From contig QHWT01000075.1 of assembly GCA_003222675.1 (NCBI GenBank), positions 104,125 to 152,944 of the forward strand: 48,820 nt of DNA, read 5' to 3'. Positions 8,333 through 16,090 of the stretch are shown piece after piece. The notes beneath the pieces are model-generated. The model worked only from the letters and a program-made list of their open reading frames with translations, did no database searches and had not been told where the DNA came from. How positions within the stretch are numbered: the stretch's first letter is position 1; the number at the start of each line of letters is the position of its first letter. This stretch comes from Acidobacteriota bacterium. Lineage in GTDB: Bacteria; Acidobacteriota; Vicinamibacteria; Vicinamibacterales; 2-12-FULL-66-21. A program made the translations under genes and the position numbers.

Positions 8333-9273
8333 GCCGCGCGGGGCTCGTCGCGCGCAGTCCCGCGATGCGGGAGATCCTCGAGCAGGTCCGCCGGATCGCG
8401 CAGGCGGACGCGACGGTGCTCATTACGGGTGAAACAGGCGTGGGCAAGGATGCGGTCGCCATGGCCATCCACGCGGCCGGTCCCCGACGTCCTCACCCCT
8501 TCATCAAAATCGACTGCCCGAGCCTTCCACAGAATCTCGTGGAAGCGGAGTTGTTCGGACACGAACGCGGCGCCTTCACCGACGCGACCGTCGCGCGCGC
8601 CGGCCGCTTCGAAGTCGCGGGTCGCGGCACCGTGTACCTCGACGGCGTGACCGAGCTGCCGATCGACAGCCAGGCCAAGCTGCTCCGCCTCGTGGAGGAG
8701 AAGCGCGCGGAGCGGCTCGGCGCAACGACGTCATATCCCCTCCAGGCGCGGGTCATCGCGTCCGCAGGAGCCGGCCTCGAATCGCGCGTGCGCAGCGGTG
8801 AATTTCGCGAGGACCTCTATCACCGTTTGCGCGTGCTGCCGCTGCGGCTGCCTCCGCTTCGCGAGCGTCGCAGCGATATCGTCCCGTTGGCGCGCGCGTT
8901 TCTGCGCGATGCGGTCGCGCGGCAAGGGCGTCCGACCGTGCGGCTGTTGGCGGAAGCCGATTCCGCCCTGGAGCGCCATCCCTGGCCTGGCAACGTTCGC
9001 GAGCTACGACACGTGATGGAGCGCGCCGTCCTGACGCTCGACCCCGATCGAAACACGCTCGCCGCCGCCGACCTGCCGCTCGAGTTGTTCGAGGATCCTG
9101 CGCAGCTCTTCGAACCTGACGCATCGCGACGGCCCACGCTCGCGGAACTCGAGCGCCGCTACATCGAGATCGTGCTTCGGCAGGTGAAAGACAATCAGGG
9201 CGAAGCGGCGAAGGTCCTCGGCATCAGCCGGAAAGCATTGTGGGAGAAGCGGCGGCGTTACGGTCTGCGTTGA
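8329..9273 (+). CDS. AAA+/Fis protein of the sigma-54 activator type with altered key motifs
   Basis: The GTG at 8329 overlaps the rsfS stop; the 314-residue product has no receiver or sensor domain. It starts directly with the AAA+ core: Walker A GETGVGKD (about 36-43), then ELFGHERGAFTDA in place of GAFTGA, then GTVYLDGVTELP where the usual DE of Walker B is DG. The sensor I region reads VIASAGAGL instead of the common IAATN. The arginine-finger region FREDLYHRL is intact. A Fis-type helix-turn-helix ends it (GEAAKVLGISRKALWEKRRR). The changed GAFTGA and Walker B make normal sigma-54 remodelling doubtful; it may work as a plain DNA-binding regulator. Confidence 0.85.
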   Translation: MSRAGLVARSPAMREILEQVRRIAQADATVLITGETGVGKDAVAMAIHAAGPRRPHPFIKIDCPSLPQNLVEAELFGHERGAFTDATVARAGRFEVAGRGTVYLDGVTELPIDSQAKLLRLVEEKRAERLGATTSYPLQARVIASAGAGLESRVRSGEFREDLYHRLRVLPLRLPPLRERRSDIVPLARAFLRDAVARQGRPTVRLLAEADSALERHPWPGNVRELRHVMERAVLTLDPDRNTLAAADLPLELFEDPAQLFEPDASRRPTLAELERRYIEIVLRQVKDNQGEAAKVLGISRKALWEKRRRYGLR

Positions 9274-9992
9274 GATCGATCGCTGAGGGTGCGGTCGCGA
9301 TCCTGTTGGCGCCGGAGTGTGCCGCGTGCCACGAGCCTCTGGAGGAGCCGACGCGCGGACCGGTCTGCGGACGGTGCTGGAACGCCATCGTGCCAATCAC
9401 CCCACCGTGCTGTCGAACCTGTGGAGATCCTCTGCCGTCCTGGCGTGTCATCAGCATCGCCGAATCGACGTGCGCGCGGTGCCGTCGCAAGCCGCCGCTC
9501 GTCACCCGCGTGCGCGCGGTCGGGCCATACGAAAGTTCGCTGCGCGCGATCGTGCACGCGTTGAAATACGGCGGTCGGTCGACACTCGCTCGTCCGCTGG
9601 CGGCGCGGCTGCGCGCATGCGGCGACGAGGTGCTCGCGGGGGCTGACCTGGTCGTGCCTGTCCCGTTGCACCGGTCGCGTGAGCGACAGCGAGGCTTCAA
9701 CCAGGCGGCGGAGATCGCGCGCCATCTCGGCGTTCCGCTGCAGCATGCCCTTCGCCGCACGCGCCGGACGCCATCGCAGGCGGACCTGCCCGCCGCTCGC
9801 CGTCACGCGAACGTGCGCGGCGCATTCGCGGCGGCGGCAGATGCGTCGGTCTCCAAAAGCATCGTGGTGCTGGTCGACGATGTCAGTACGACCGGCGCAA
9901 CGCTCAACGCGTGCGCCGCGGTGCTGCTGACGGCGGGGGCGCGCGAAGTGCGCGCGCTCATCGTCGCGCGAGCCGTGACTCGAACGCCGTGA
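9240..9992 (+). CDS. comF: ComF-family phosphoribosyltransferase-like protein
   Basis: The product (250 residues from the GTG at 9240, or 240 from a TTG at 9270 overlapping the previous stop) has an N-terminal zinc-binding region with paired cysteines (CAACHE, CGRCW, CCRTCGD, CARC). The middle part has YESSLRAIVHALKYGG and VPVPLHRSRERQRGFNQA. The phosphoribosyltransferase loop VVLVDDVSTTGATL follows. ComF proteins assist DNA uptake in transformation by an ATP-linked step. The family is common, so competence is plausible but not shown. Its 3' end overlaps the convergent tmk gene by 35 bases. Confidence 0.92.
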   Translation: MGEAAALRSALRSIAEGAVAILLAPECAACHEPLEEPTRGPVCGRCWNAIVPITPPCCRTCGDPLPSWRVISIAESTCARCRRKPPLVTRVRAVGPYESSLRAIVHALKYGGRSTLARPLAARLRACGDEVLAGADLVVPVPLHRSRERQRGFNQAAEIARHLGVPLQHALRRTRRTPSQADLPAARRHANVRGAFAAAADASVSKSIVVLVDDVSTTGATLNACAAVLLTAGAREVRALIVARAVTRTP

Positions 9993-10557
9993 GCACCTCG
10001 ATTGCGACGGCCTCCTTCGGCCGGGCGCCGTCGAGGCGCACCCATCCAGGCTGCTGCGCCTGCCGCTGGTAGCTGTCCCGCACGCGCGAGAGCAGCGCGA
10101 GATCGCGCTCGTACCGGTCGCGATTGGCCGACTTGCGGGCCGCCGCGCTGTCCGGCGCGATGTCGAGCAGGATTGTCAGATCCGCTCTCGGCAGGAAACG
10201 CTGCATCTCCGCGAGCCACTGCGGGTCGAGACCGTGCGCCTCGCCGTACGCGATGCTCGACGCGACATAGCGATCGCAGACGATCGTCGTGCCGGCCGCG
10301 AGCCACAGCTCAATCTGCGGTTTGTGTTCGTAGCGATTCGCGACGTAGAGCAACTGCATCACGTCCGCGCCATAGTCGCGGCGCCCGTGCAGGCCGCGAT
10401 GAATCTCTTCGCCAATGGCTGTCTCGTATGCCGGGAACGAGAGCAGTCGGCACGCGCCACCGCGCCCTTCAATCGTCGCCTGCAGTCGTTCGGCCTGCGT
10501 CTGCTTGCCTGATTGATCCAAGCCCTCGAACGCAATGAGCAGTCCGCGGTCGGTCAT
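9958..10557 (-). CDS. tmk: Thymidylate kinase
   Basis: From the ATG at 10557 the product has 199 residues. It has a P-loop FEGLDQSGKQTQ, a DRY motif (CDRYVASSIAYGEAHGL), and a lid region around ARKSANRDRYERD. It phosphorylates dTMP to dTDP. The P-loop residues DQSGKQT differ from the DGSGKST seen in many bacterial enzymes. The start overlaps the lysA stop (ATGA), so the two are coupled. The 3' end overlaps comF on the other strand. Confidence 0.93.
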   Translation of the reverse strand: MTDRGLLIAFEGLDQSGKQTQAERLQATIEGRGGACRLLSFPAYETAIGEEIHRGLHGRRDYGADVMQLLYVANRYEHKPQIELWLAAGTTIVCDRYVASSIAYGEAHGLDPQWLAEMQRFLPRADLTILLDIAPDSAAARKSANRDRYERDLALLSRVRDSYQRQAQQPGWVRLDGARPKEAVAIEVLTAFESRLARR

Positions 10558-11795
10558 GCTTCCAGCGCCAGCAGCTCGTCGATCGTTTGGCGGCGCTTGA
10601 TCACGGTCGCGCACCCGTTCTCGATCATCACTTCCGCAGGCATCAGCCGGCGGTTGTAGTTCGAGGCCATCACGGATCCGTATGCGCCCGTGTCGAGCAC
10701 GGCGTACAGCTCGTCGACTGCCGGTTGCGGCACGAGGCGGTCCTTACCGAGCGTGTCGCTGCTCTCGCACAGCGGACCGACGATGTCACAGGCAACTTCG
10801 GGTGCGCTGCTGCGGCTAACGGGCTCGATGCGATGAAAGGCGTCGTAGAGCATCGGCCGGATCAAGTCCGTCATTCCCGCGTCCATGATCGCGAACAGTT
10901 TGCCGCCCGGCTGCTGTTTCATGTCGATGACACGCGTCAGGAGGACTCCCGCGGGCGCCACGATCTGACGTCCAGGCTCGAGAATGATCGAAAGGCCCGT
11001 CTCGCGCACCACCGGCAGGAGGGCATTGGCATACTCTGTCGCGTCCGGCACCCGCGATCCATCGTACGAAACGCCCAGGCCCCCGCCAAGATCGAGATAC
11101 TCGATGACGGTTCCCTGGGCGCGCATCTCCCGCGCGAGCTGCACGAGCGCCGCTGCCGCTCGGCGCAGTGGCTCGAGGTCGGTGATCTGCGACCCGACGT
11201 GACTGTGGAGCCCGACGACAGAGACGCCGCGCATGGCGCGAACGTGCGCGCAGAGCTCTCTCACCTCGGAGAGAGCGATGCCGAACTTGTTCGTCTTCAG
11301 CCCGGTTGAAATGTGCGGATGGCTCCTCGCGTCGATATCCGGATTGACGCGCAGGGCAATGTCCACGCGCGTCTGCCGCTCGCGCGCGATTGCGTCGATC
11401 CGCTCGATCTCTCCCGCGGACTCCGCGTTGATGCTGCGGACGCCGAGGTCGATCGCCTGCGCGAGCTCCGCCGACGTCTTCCCGACGCCGGTGAACACAA
11501 TCTGCGGCGGGATGAACCCCGCGCGCAGCGCTACGTCGATCTCGCCGCCGGAGTTCGCGTCGGCATTGCTGCCGAGACTGCGCAGCAGCCGTGCTATCGC
11601 GAGCGTCGAGTTCGCTTTGAGCGCATAGTGAATGGCGTGCGGGTAATCGGCGAATGCCTGATCGATGGCACGATACCGCGACCGAATCGTCGCGCCGCTG
11701 TAAACGTACAGCGGCGTGCCGTGGGCCGTGGCGAGGTCGGCGAGCGGCACGCCGTCGCAGACGAGCGCGGGCCCCTGGCGGAAGAATCCTGTCAC
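10554..11795 (-). CDS. lysA: Diaminopimelate decarboxylase
   Basis: This 413-residue, PLP-dependent enzyme makes L-lysine from meso-diaminopimelate. The alanine-racemase-like barrel has the PLP lysine in HYALKANSTLAI, the HSHVGSQI loop, the glycine-rich LDLGGGLGVSY phosphate site and EPGRQIVAPAG. The C-terminal beta domain has GPLCESSDTL, where the cysteine contributes to the partner active site, and GAYGSVMASNYN. Length is normal. It is followed directly by tmk on the same strand. Confidence 0.97.
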   Translation of the reverse strand: MTGFFRQGPALVCDGVPLADLATAHGTPLYVYSGATIRSRYRAIDQAFADYPHAIHYALKANSTLAIARLLRSLGSNADANSGGEIDVALRAGFIPPQIVFTGVGKTSAELAQAIDLGVRSINAESAGEIERIDAIARERQTRVDIALRVNPDIDARSHPHISTGLKTNKFGIALSEVRELCAHVRAMRGVSVVGLHSHVGSQITDLEPLRRAAAALVQLAREMRAQGTVIEYLDLGGGLGVSYDGSRVPDATEYANALLPVVRETGLSIILEPGRQIVAPAGVLLTRVIDMKQQPGGKLFAIMDAGMTDLIRPMLYDAFHRIEPVSRSSAPEVACDIVGPLCESSDTLGKDRLVPQPAVDELYAVLDTGAYGSVMASNYNRRLMPAEVMIENGCATVIKRRQTIDELLALEA

Positions 11796-11816
11796 TGATT
11801 CAATTCACGAAATATA

Positions 11817-11833
11817 CCGGGGCTCCGCCCCGG
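11817..11833. repeat. GC-rich perfect hairpin upstream of lysA
   Basis: CCGGGGC (11817-11823), loop TCC and GCCCCGG (11827-11833) pair perfectly. The next 60 bases are rich in similar ggggacccc words. It lies in the divergent gap between lysA and the sigma-factor gene, so it is not a terminator of either; a dispersed REP-like element is likely. Confidence 0.5.
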
Positions 11834-11905
11834 ACCCCAGCTCGGTCGCTTGCGGGGACCCCTACGCCCCGCGCCGCTCCCTCGCAGGCGCGCCATGCGC
11901 GCCTA

Positions 11906-11965
11906 GTCCGTTATGCGGCTCGCCCAATCGAGTACAAGATTCTCGTTGCGAGCCGCATAACGGAC
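11906..11965. repeat. Perfect 17-bp inverted repeat with 26-base loop
   Basis: GTCCGTTATGCGGCTCG at 11906-11922 is mirrored exactly by CGAGCCGCATAACGGAC at 11949-11965. It stands 30 bases before the ECF sigma gene. It could be a stem-loop in the sigma-factor leader, a protein-binding site or a small mobile element. No target-site duplication is evident. Confidence 0.85.
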
Positions 11966-11994
11966 AAAGCATGTAAGATATCAGATAAACACGC

Positions 11995-12633
11995 ATGTCT
12001 GCCGATTCAGCGGCGGCGCAGCCCGCGACTCCCGACAGCCTCATCGAACAGTGCCTCAGCGGTGACCAGGCTGCGTGGGAAGCCATCGTTCGCCAGAACT
12101 GGCGCAAGGTGTTCAATGTCGCCTACAAGTTCGTCGGCAGGCACGACGAGGCCGAGGATCTGACGCAGGACATCTTCCTGAAGATCTTCAAAGCGCTCAG
12201 GACGTTTGATCGCCGCGCGAATTTTCAGACATGGATCATCAGTATCAGCCGCAATCTGTGCATCGATCACTATCGCAGCGTGCGCAAGGAGCGCCAGACG
12301 ATCGCGCGAGATGTCAATCCGGGCGACCTGCAGCCCGCATCGAGGGAGCGCAGTCCCCACGCGGTGGCCGAACACCAGGACTTACGCGCGATGTTGCGAC
12401 AGGCCCTGGAAACGCTGCCCCCGACGCTGCGCACGGCGGTCGTGCTGCGCGACCTGCAGGAACTCTCGTATCAGGAGATCGCGGATCGATTGAAGCTCCC
12501 CGAAGGAACGGTGAAGTCCCGGATCAACCGCGGCCGCATCGAGCTGGCGCACCAGATCAAGCGGCTGCAGGATAAACAGCCGGTCCAGCCGCGGCGGCGC
12601 GGCGGCATGCGGCGCAGCGGAGTAACGAAATGA
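11995..12633 (+). CDS. ECF-type RNA polymerase sigma factor
   Basis: The 212-residue product has region 2 (AEDLTQDIFLKIFKALRTF, FQTWIISISRNLCIDHYRS) and region 4 (LPPTLRTAVVLRDLQELSYQ, LPEGTVKSRINRGRIELA) of extracytoplasmic-function sigma factors, with no region 3 between. A basic tail (PRRRGGMRRSG) extends it. The next gene begins in its stop codon (ATGA) and encodes a STAS protein, so regulation may go through a partner switch rather than a membrane anti-sigma factor. No obvious anti-sigma gene follows. Confidence 0.93.
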   Translation: MSADSAAAQPATPDSLIEQCLSGDQAAWEAIVRQNWRKVFNVAYKFVGRHDEAEDLTQDIFLKIFKALRTFDRRANFQTWIISISRNLCIDHYRSVRKERQTIARDVNPGDLQPASRERSPHAVAEHQDLRAMLRQALETLPPTLRTAVVLRDLQELSYQEIADRLKLPEGTVKSRINRGRIELAHQIKRLQDKQPVQPRRRGGMRRSGVTK

Positions 12634-12971
12634 ACATCACCACCGAGCACGCCAACGGCATCGCGGTCGTGCGGGTCGGCGAATCGCGACTGATGTACCC
12701 GCTGCTGTCGGAGTTCTCGGCGGCGGTGCAGAAGCTGATCGCCGCCGGCGAACGCCGCGTCGTCGTCGATCTGTCGTCGGTTGGATACGTCGACAGCGCA
12801 ACCATCGGGTGCCTGATGGATTTGTACCGGCAGGCGAGCGCCGCCGGCGGCGCGTTGAAACTGGCCGGCGTTCAGAAGCGCGTCGAGACCATGTTGACCA
12901 TGACGGGCGCGCAGAACTTCATCGAAGTGCACCCCGACGAGCCCAGCGCCGTCAAGAGTTTCGGAGCCTGA
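12630..12971 (+). CDS. STAS-domain protein, anti-sigma-factor antagonist type
   Basis: The 113-residue product is a single STAS domain (about 5-105) with VVVDLSSVGYVDSATIGCLM, which keeps the serine that is phosphorylated in SpoIIAA/RsbV-type antagonists (DS). The next residues are AT where the classic proteins have SG. Such proteins bind or release an anti-sigma kinase. No kinase of the RsbW type is visible nearby. The start overlaps the sigma-factor stop by four bases, which argues for a functional pair. Confidence 0.88.
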   Translation: MNITTEHANGIAVVRVGESRLMYPLLSEFSAAVQKLIAAGERRVVVDLSSVGYVDSATIGCLMDLYRQASAAGGALKLAGVQKRVETMLTMTGAQNFIEVHPDEPSAVKSFGA

Positions 12972-12972
12972 G

Positions 12973-13239
12973 ATGCGCACCATCAAGCTGACCACAGGCA
13001 CCGCTCTCCCGCTCGATGGCGATCTGCTCACGGTCGTGGAGGCGCTTTACAAGGAGGTCTCCGCGAGGCACGAGCTGCAATCGACCTTCGAAGACATGGC
13101 GCGCGAGATCCAGCACGTCGTCGAGCAGATGAGCGACGACGAACGCCGCGTGTACCTCTCCGAGAGCCTCTTTCTCAATACCGTGTCGTACGAGAACGAG
13201 CGCCTCGGCGCATACATGAAGAAGCTGCCGCAGAAGTAA
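12973..13239 (+). CDS. Small conserved-looking protein of unknown function
   Basis: The 88-residue product starts one base after the STAS stop. It looks soluble and largely helical, with acidic-basic heptad-like stretches (LLTVVEALYKEVSARHELQ, DMAREIQHVVEQMSDDERRV). It lacks a signal peptide, membrane segment or cysteine. I do not recognise the family. Position alone suggests a role with the sigma/STAS pair, perhaps as a third partner. Confidence 0.72.
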   Translation: MRTIKLTTGTALPLDGDLLTVVEALYKEVSARHELQSTFEDMAREIQHVVEQMSDDERRVYLSESLFLNTVSYENERLGAYMKKLPQK

Positions 13240-13242
13240 ATC

Positions 13243-14826
13243 TTGCTGTTCGCTCCGCACGGACGTCAGGCGCTGCTGTTCGGCGCGTTCGTTGCCTCGA
13301 GTCTGCTCGCGGCCGTCAAATTCTCGCGCGACACTCCGCCCATCACGACGGTCTCAGATATCGCCGTCATCGAGCTGTATACCGATCTCGCCACAAAGGG
13401 TCGTCTCCTCGTGGGGCCGTATTCCCGCTTCGGATGGCATCATCCTGGCCCCATGTACTTTTATCTGCAGGCGCCGATGTACGCGCTCAGCGGACACAAA
13501 GCGGCTGCGCTCTATGCAGGTGCGCTGACAATCAACCTGGGAGCACTGATTCTGCTCACCCTCGCGATCGCACGCGAGAACCGAGGATGGCTCCTGGTGC
13601 TGGTTCCCGCAGCCGCCGTGGTGTTTGCGTGGCGGTCGCCGAGGTTCCTGGCGAGTCCCTGGACTGCACACGTCGCCGTCCTTCCATTAGCGAGTTTCGT
13701 CGCGCTCTGTGCCGCCACGGCGAGTCGAAGGCCCACTCTGTTGCCACTGACACTGGCAGTCGGCAGCTTTGTCGCACAGACCCATCATGAATTTGCGCCT
13801 GTCGTGGGCACGCTGTCCGCCGCCACCATTGCGGCGCTGCTTGCCGCGCATACGGAGCACAACCAGTCGATCAAACCCACTCTCGCGGCGGCGGCCTCGC
13901 TCTGCGTGCTGCTGTGGCTGTTCCCGATCGGTGAGGCGCTGTCGCACGCAGGGGGCAACGTGGCTGCGTTGTGGCACTTTTTTGTCGCTGAGGGTCGTCA
14001 GGCTCACACGTTCCGCGAGGCTGTGACCGCGTGGAGCTACGGGCTGTCTGGTGTATTCCGCACAGACTTCACCTTGCCGTGGGGCGGGCACTTCGTGCCT
14101 GGGAGTTCCTGGTGGGTTGTCGCATGCTCCCTTATCGGAGTGCTGCTCCTGCCCGTCATCGCGCTGACGGATCTCAAGGCCGGACGGCGATTCGAAGCCT
14201 GCCTTGCAATCGCAGCCTTCGTCGCCTGCGGCAGCGGCCTCTGGACGCTCACGCGCGTTCGCGATGATATTTTGGATCACGAGATTTTCTGGCTCTCGGC
14301 CTTCGGACCGATCAACGCAGCAATTATTGGTGCGGCGGTCCTCAGAGCTCTCGGCGCAAGACGAACCGGGTGGAAGTGGGGCTCACGTCCTGCGGTGGCC
14401 GGCGCGATCCTGACGGTGTTCCTTGGCGCCGCGATCGGGCTGCGCGATCTTCAGAATTTTGCCACCTACGAGTTGACCCGCCTGGACCGCCGACGAATCG
14501 TCGCCGCGTATTCATCGATCCACGACTACCTTCGCGATCGAGGTATCCGCAAGCCGTTGATCGAGATCGACGAGGCCGTGTGGAGTCAGGCGGCGGGAGT
14601 CTTGGTCAAGCTGCAGCGTGACCGCACAGCCTTCGCGCTGCCAGCTGACGCGCTGCCTCTGTTCACCGATTCGTTCGCCGCGAACGGTGTGGAAGACGCG
14701 CAGATCTCGATCGCTTCGCGCGTGCGACACCGTCAGTTGATGACGCGCCCCGACAACACCGTCGTGTTCGAATCGGATCCCGTATACATCGACGCAATCA
14801 GGGCTGCGCGCGCGCAGGTGAGATGA
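13243..14826 (+). CDS. Integral membrane protein resembling GT-C glycosyltransferases
   Basis: The 527-residue product has about ten hydrophobic segments. The first large extracytoplasmic loop carries acidic residues (SDIAVIELYTDLATKG) followed by GWHHPGPMYFYL, resembling the D/E and H-P features of the ArnT/PMT-like (GT-C) fold that uses lipid-linked sugars. A soluble C-terminal part (about 400-527) follows. The start is a TTG at 13243, four bases after the previous stop; no alternative is better. The family call rests on layout and the HHPGPMYFYL block, so it is tentative. It may be in the operon with the sigma factor. Confidence 0.65.
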   Translation: MLFAPHGRQALLFGAFVASSLLAAVKFSRDTPPITTVSDIAVIELYTDLATKGRLLVGPYSRFGWHHPGPMYFYLQAPMYALSGHKAAALYAGALTINLGALILLTLAIARENRGWLLVLVPAAAVVFAWRSPRFLASPWTAHVAVLPLASFVALCAATASRRPTLLPLTLAVGSFVAQTHHEFAPVVGTLSAATIAALLAAHTEHNQSIKPTLAAAASLCVLLWLFPIGEALSHAGGNVAALWHFFVAEGRQAHTFREAVTAWSYGLSGVFRTDFTLPWGGHFVPGSSWWVVACSLIGVLLLPVIALTDLKAGRRFEACLAIAAFVACGSGLWTLTRVRDDILDHEIFWLSAFGPINAAIIGAAVLRALGARRTGWKWGSRPAVAGAILTVFLGAAIGLRDLQNFATYELTRLDRRRIVAAYSSIHDYLRDRGIRKPLIEIDEAVWSQAAGVLVKLQRDRTAFALPADALPLFTDSFAANGVEDAQISIASRVRHRQLMTRPDNTVVFESDPVYIDAIRAARAQVR

Positions 14827-14832
14827 GTGGGA

Positions 14833-14925
14833 GATTTGTCTCAGGGCTCAGGCCGGCTCAGGGCTTGGGCCGGCCTCAGGACTTAGGCAAAGCGTGGGCC
14901 TTAAAGCCCAGAGCCATGAGCCGTA
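14833..14925. repeat. Degenerate CAGGGCTCAGGCC micro-repeat
   Basis: Between the convergent membrane-protein and lpxC genes the sequence is built from words such as cagggctcaggcc, ggctcagggcttggg, ggcctcagg and gccttaaagccc, partly self-complementary. It may serve as a bidirectional terminator. Similar text stands at 22977-23056. Confidence 0.55.
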
Positions 14926-15849
14926 TCAGTTTGCGAGATGCGCGGTGGCCTTGACCGCAGGCGATCGGACAGGCAGCGCTGCGACCGCCGGATCCACCGA
15001 GGTTTCGACGATGCGCCATGCATCGGCTTCCTCGAGAATCCGTGACGCGAACGTCGTGTGCAGCGCGTGGCCGGCGCGATGCGCGACCAGGTGGCCGATA
15101 ACGGGATATCCGACCAGCGAGAGGTCGCCAATCGCGTCCAGAATCTTGTGACGGACGAACTCGTCTTCGAAGCGCAACGCGTTGTTCAGGACGCCGGTCT
15201 CGCCCAGCACGATCGCGTTGTCGAGTGAGCCGCCGAGTGCCAGCCCGCGCTGCCGGAGCATCTCGACTTCCTTGAGAAAGCCGAACGTCCGGGCCGGCGC
15301 GATCTCGTCGACGAACGTCTCCTCGTCGATCCGCATCGTCCGCGACTGGTGGCGGATCAGCGGATGATCGAAGCTGATGCTGTAGGTGACCTTGAAGTGA
15401 TCCGAGGGATACAGTGCGATGCGCTTGTCGCCCTGGCTCAGTGAGATCGGACGGATCACCTTCAGATATTTTTTCGGCGCCTGCAACCGCTTGACGCCCG
15501 CCTCGTTCAGCACGAGGTACACGAAGGGCGCGGCGCTGCCGTCCATGATCGGCACTTCCGGCGTGTTCAATTCGACGATGCAGTTGTCGATGCCCAGCGC
15601 GGTGAGTGCCGCGAGCAGATGTTCGACAGTCTCAACGGAGACTGCTTCGCGGGTGAGCCCCGTCGCCAGACGGATGCCCCCGAGATGCGTGACGGTGGCC
15701 GGAATTTCAAGGCCGCCGAGATCCGCGCGCTGAAACCGGATGCCGAAATCAGCCGGCGCGGGTTTGAGTGACAACGTGACCTTGTTTCCCGAATGAAGAC
15801 CGATTCCGGTGCAGGATACAGGTCGCCGAAGTGTACGCTGCGCGTTCAT
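14926..15849 (-). CDS. lpxC: UDP-3-O-acyl-N-acetylglucosamine deacetylase
   Basis: This 307-residue zinc enzyme commits UDP-GlcNAc to lipid A synthesis. It starts RTLRRPVSCTGIGLHSG and has the zinc ligands His77 (SVETVEHLLAAL), His234 and Asp238 (RHKILDAIGDLSL), plus the catalytic histidine in AHRAGHALH (about 261). NTPEVPIMDGSA is also typical. It shows the organism has an LPS-type outer membrane. Length is normal. It stands alone, downstream of uvrA by about 240 bases. Confidence 0.98.
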   Translation of the reverse strand: MNAQRTLRRPVSCTGIGLHSGNKVTLSLKPAPADFGIRFQRADLGGLEIPATVTHLGGIRLATGLTREAVSVETVEHLLAALTALGIDNCIVELNTPEVPIMDGSAAPFVYLVLNEAGVKRLQAPKKYLKVIRPISLSQGDKRIALYPSDHFKVTYSISFDHPLIRHQSRTMRIDEETFVDEIAPARTFGFLKEVEMLRQRGLALGGSLDNAIVLGETGVLNNALRFEDEFVRHKILDAIGDLSLVGYPVIGHLVAHRAGHALHTTFASRILEEADAWRIVETSVDPAVAALPVRSPAVKATAHLAN

Positions 15850-16090
15850 GACCTCTTTTAACGTCGCTGGGTGAGCCGATACCAGCTCAGCAAAGGGGCT
15901 GCCACGTTGGCTGGCGGTCGCGATATGCAGCTAAGATCTTTACTCGTCTCGAGTTGTAGGTTCGATGGCGCGACGCTACAGGCGAGGATTGGTTGGGATT
16001 GTGGCCCGTAGGCCACAGCGCCGGTCGTCGATAGTGTGGTAATTCCACCACAGCGCACGATCACAAAACCGTCCTTCACCGGGGTAGGTG
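15850..16090. other. Non-coding gap between uvrA and lpxC
   Basis: This 241-base gap contains two small palindromes: TGTGG and CCACA flanking taattcca near 16036-16053, and a ggcc-gtaggcc stem near 16003-16016. A 73-codon frame crosses it on the minus strand, but it has no ribosome-binding site or recognisable product. The lpxC promoter should be here, though I see no strong consensus. Confidence 0.4.

Noticed and set aside
15858-16079. 73-codon minus-strand ORF between uvrA and lpxC
   Set aside because: No ribosome-binding site, no recognisable product and small palindromes inside; best treated as non-coding.
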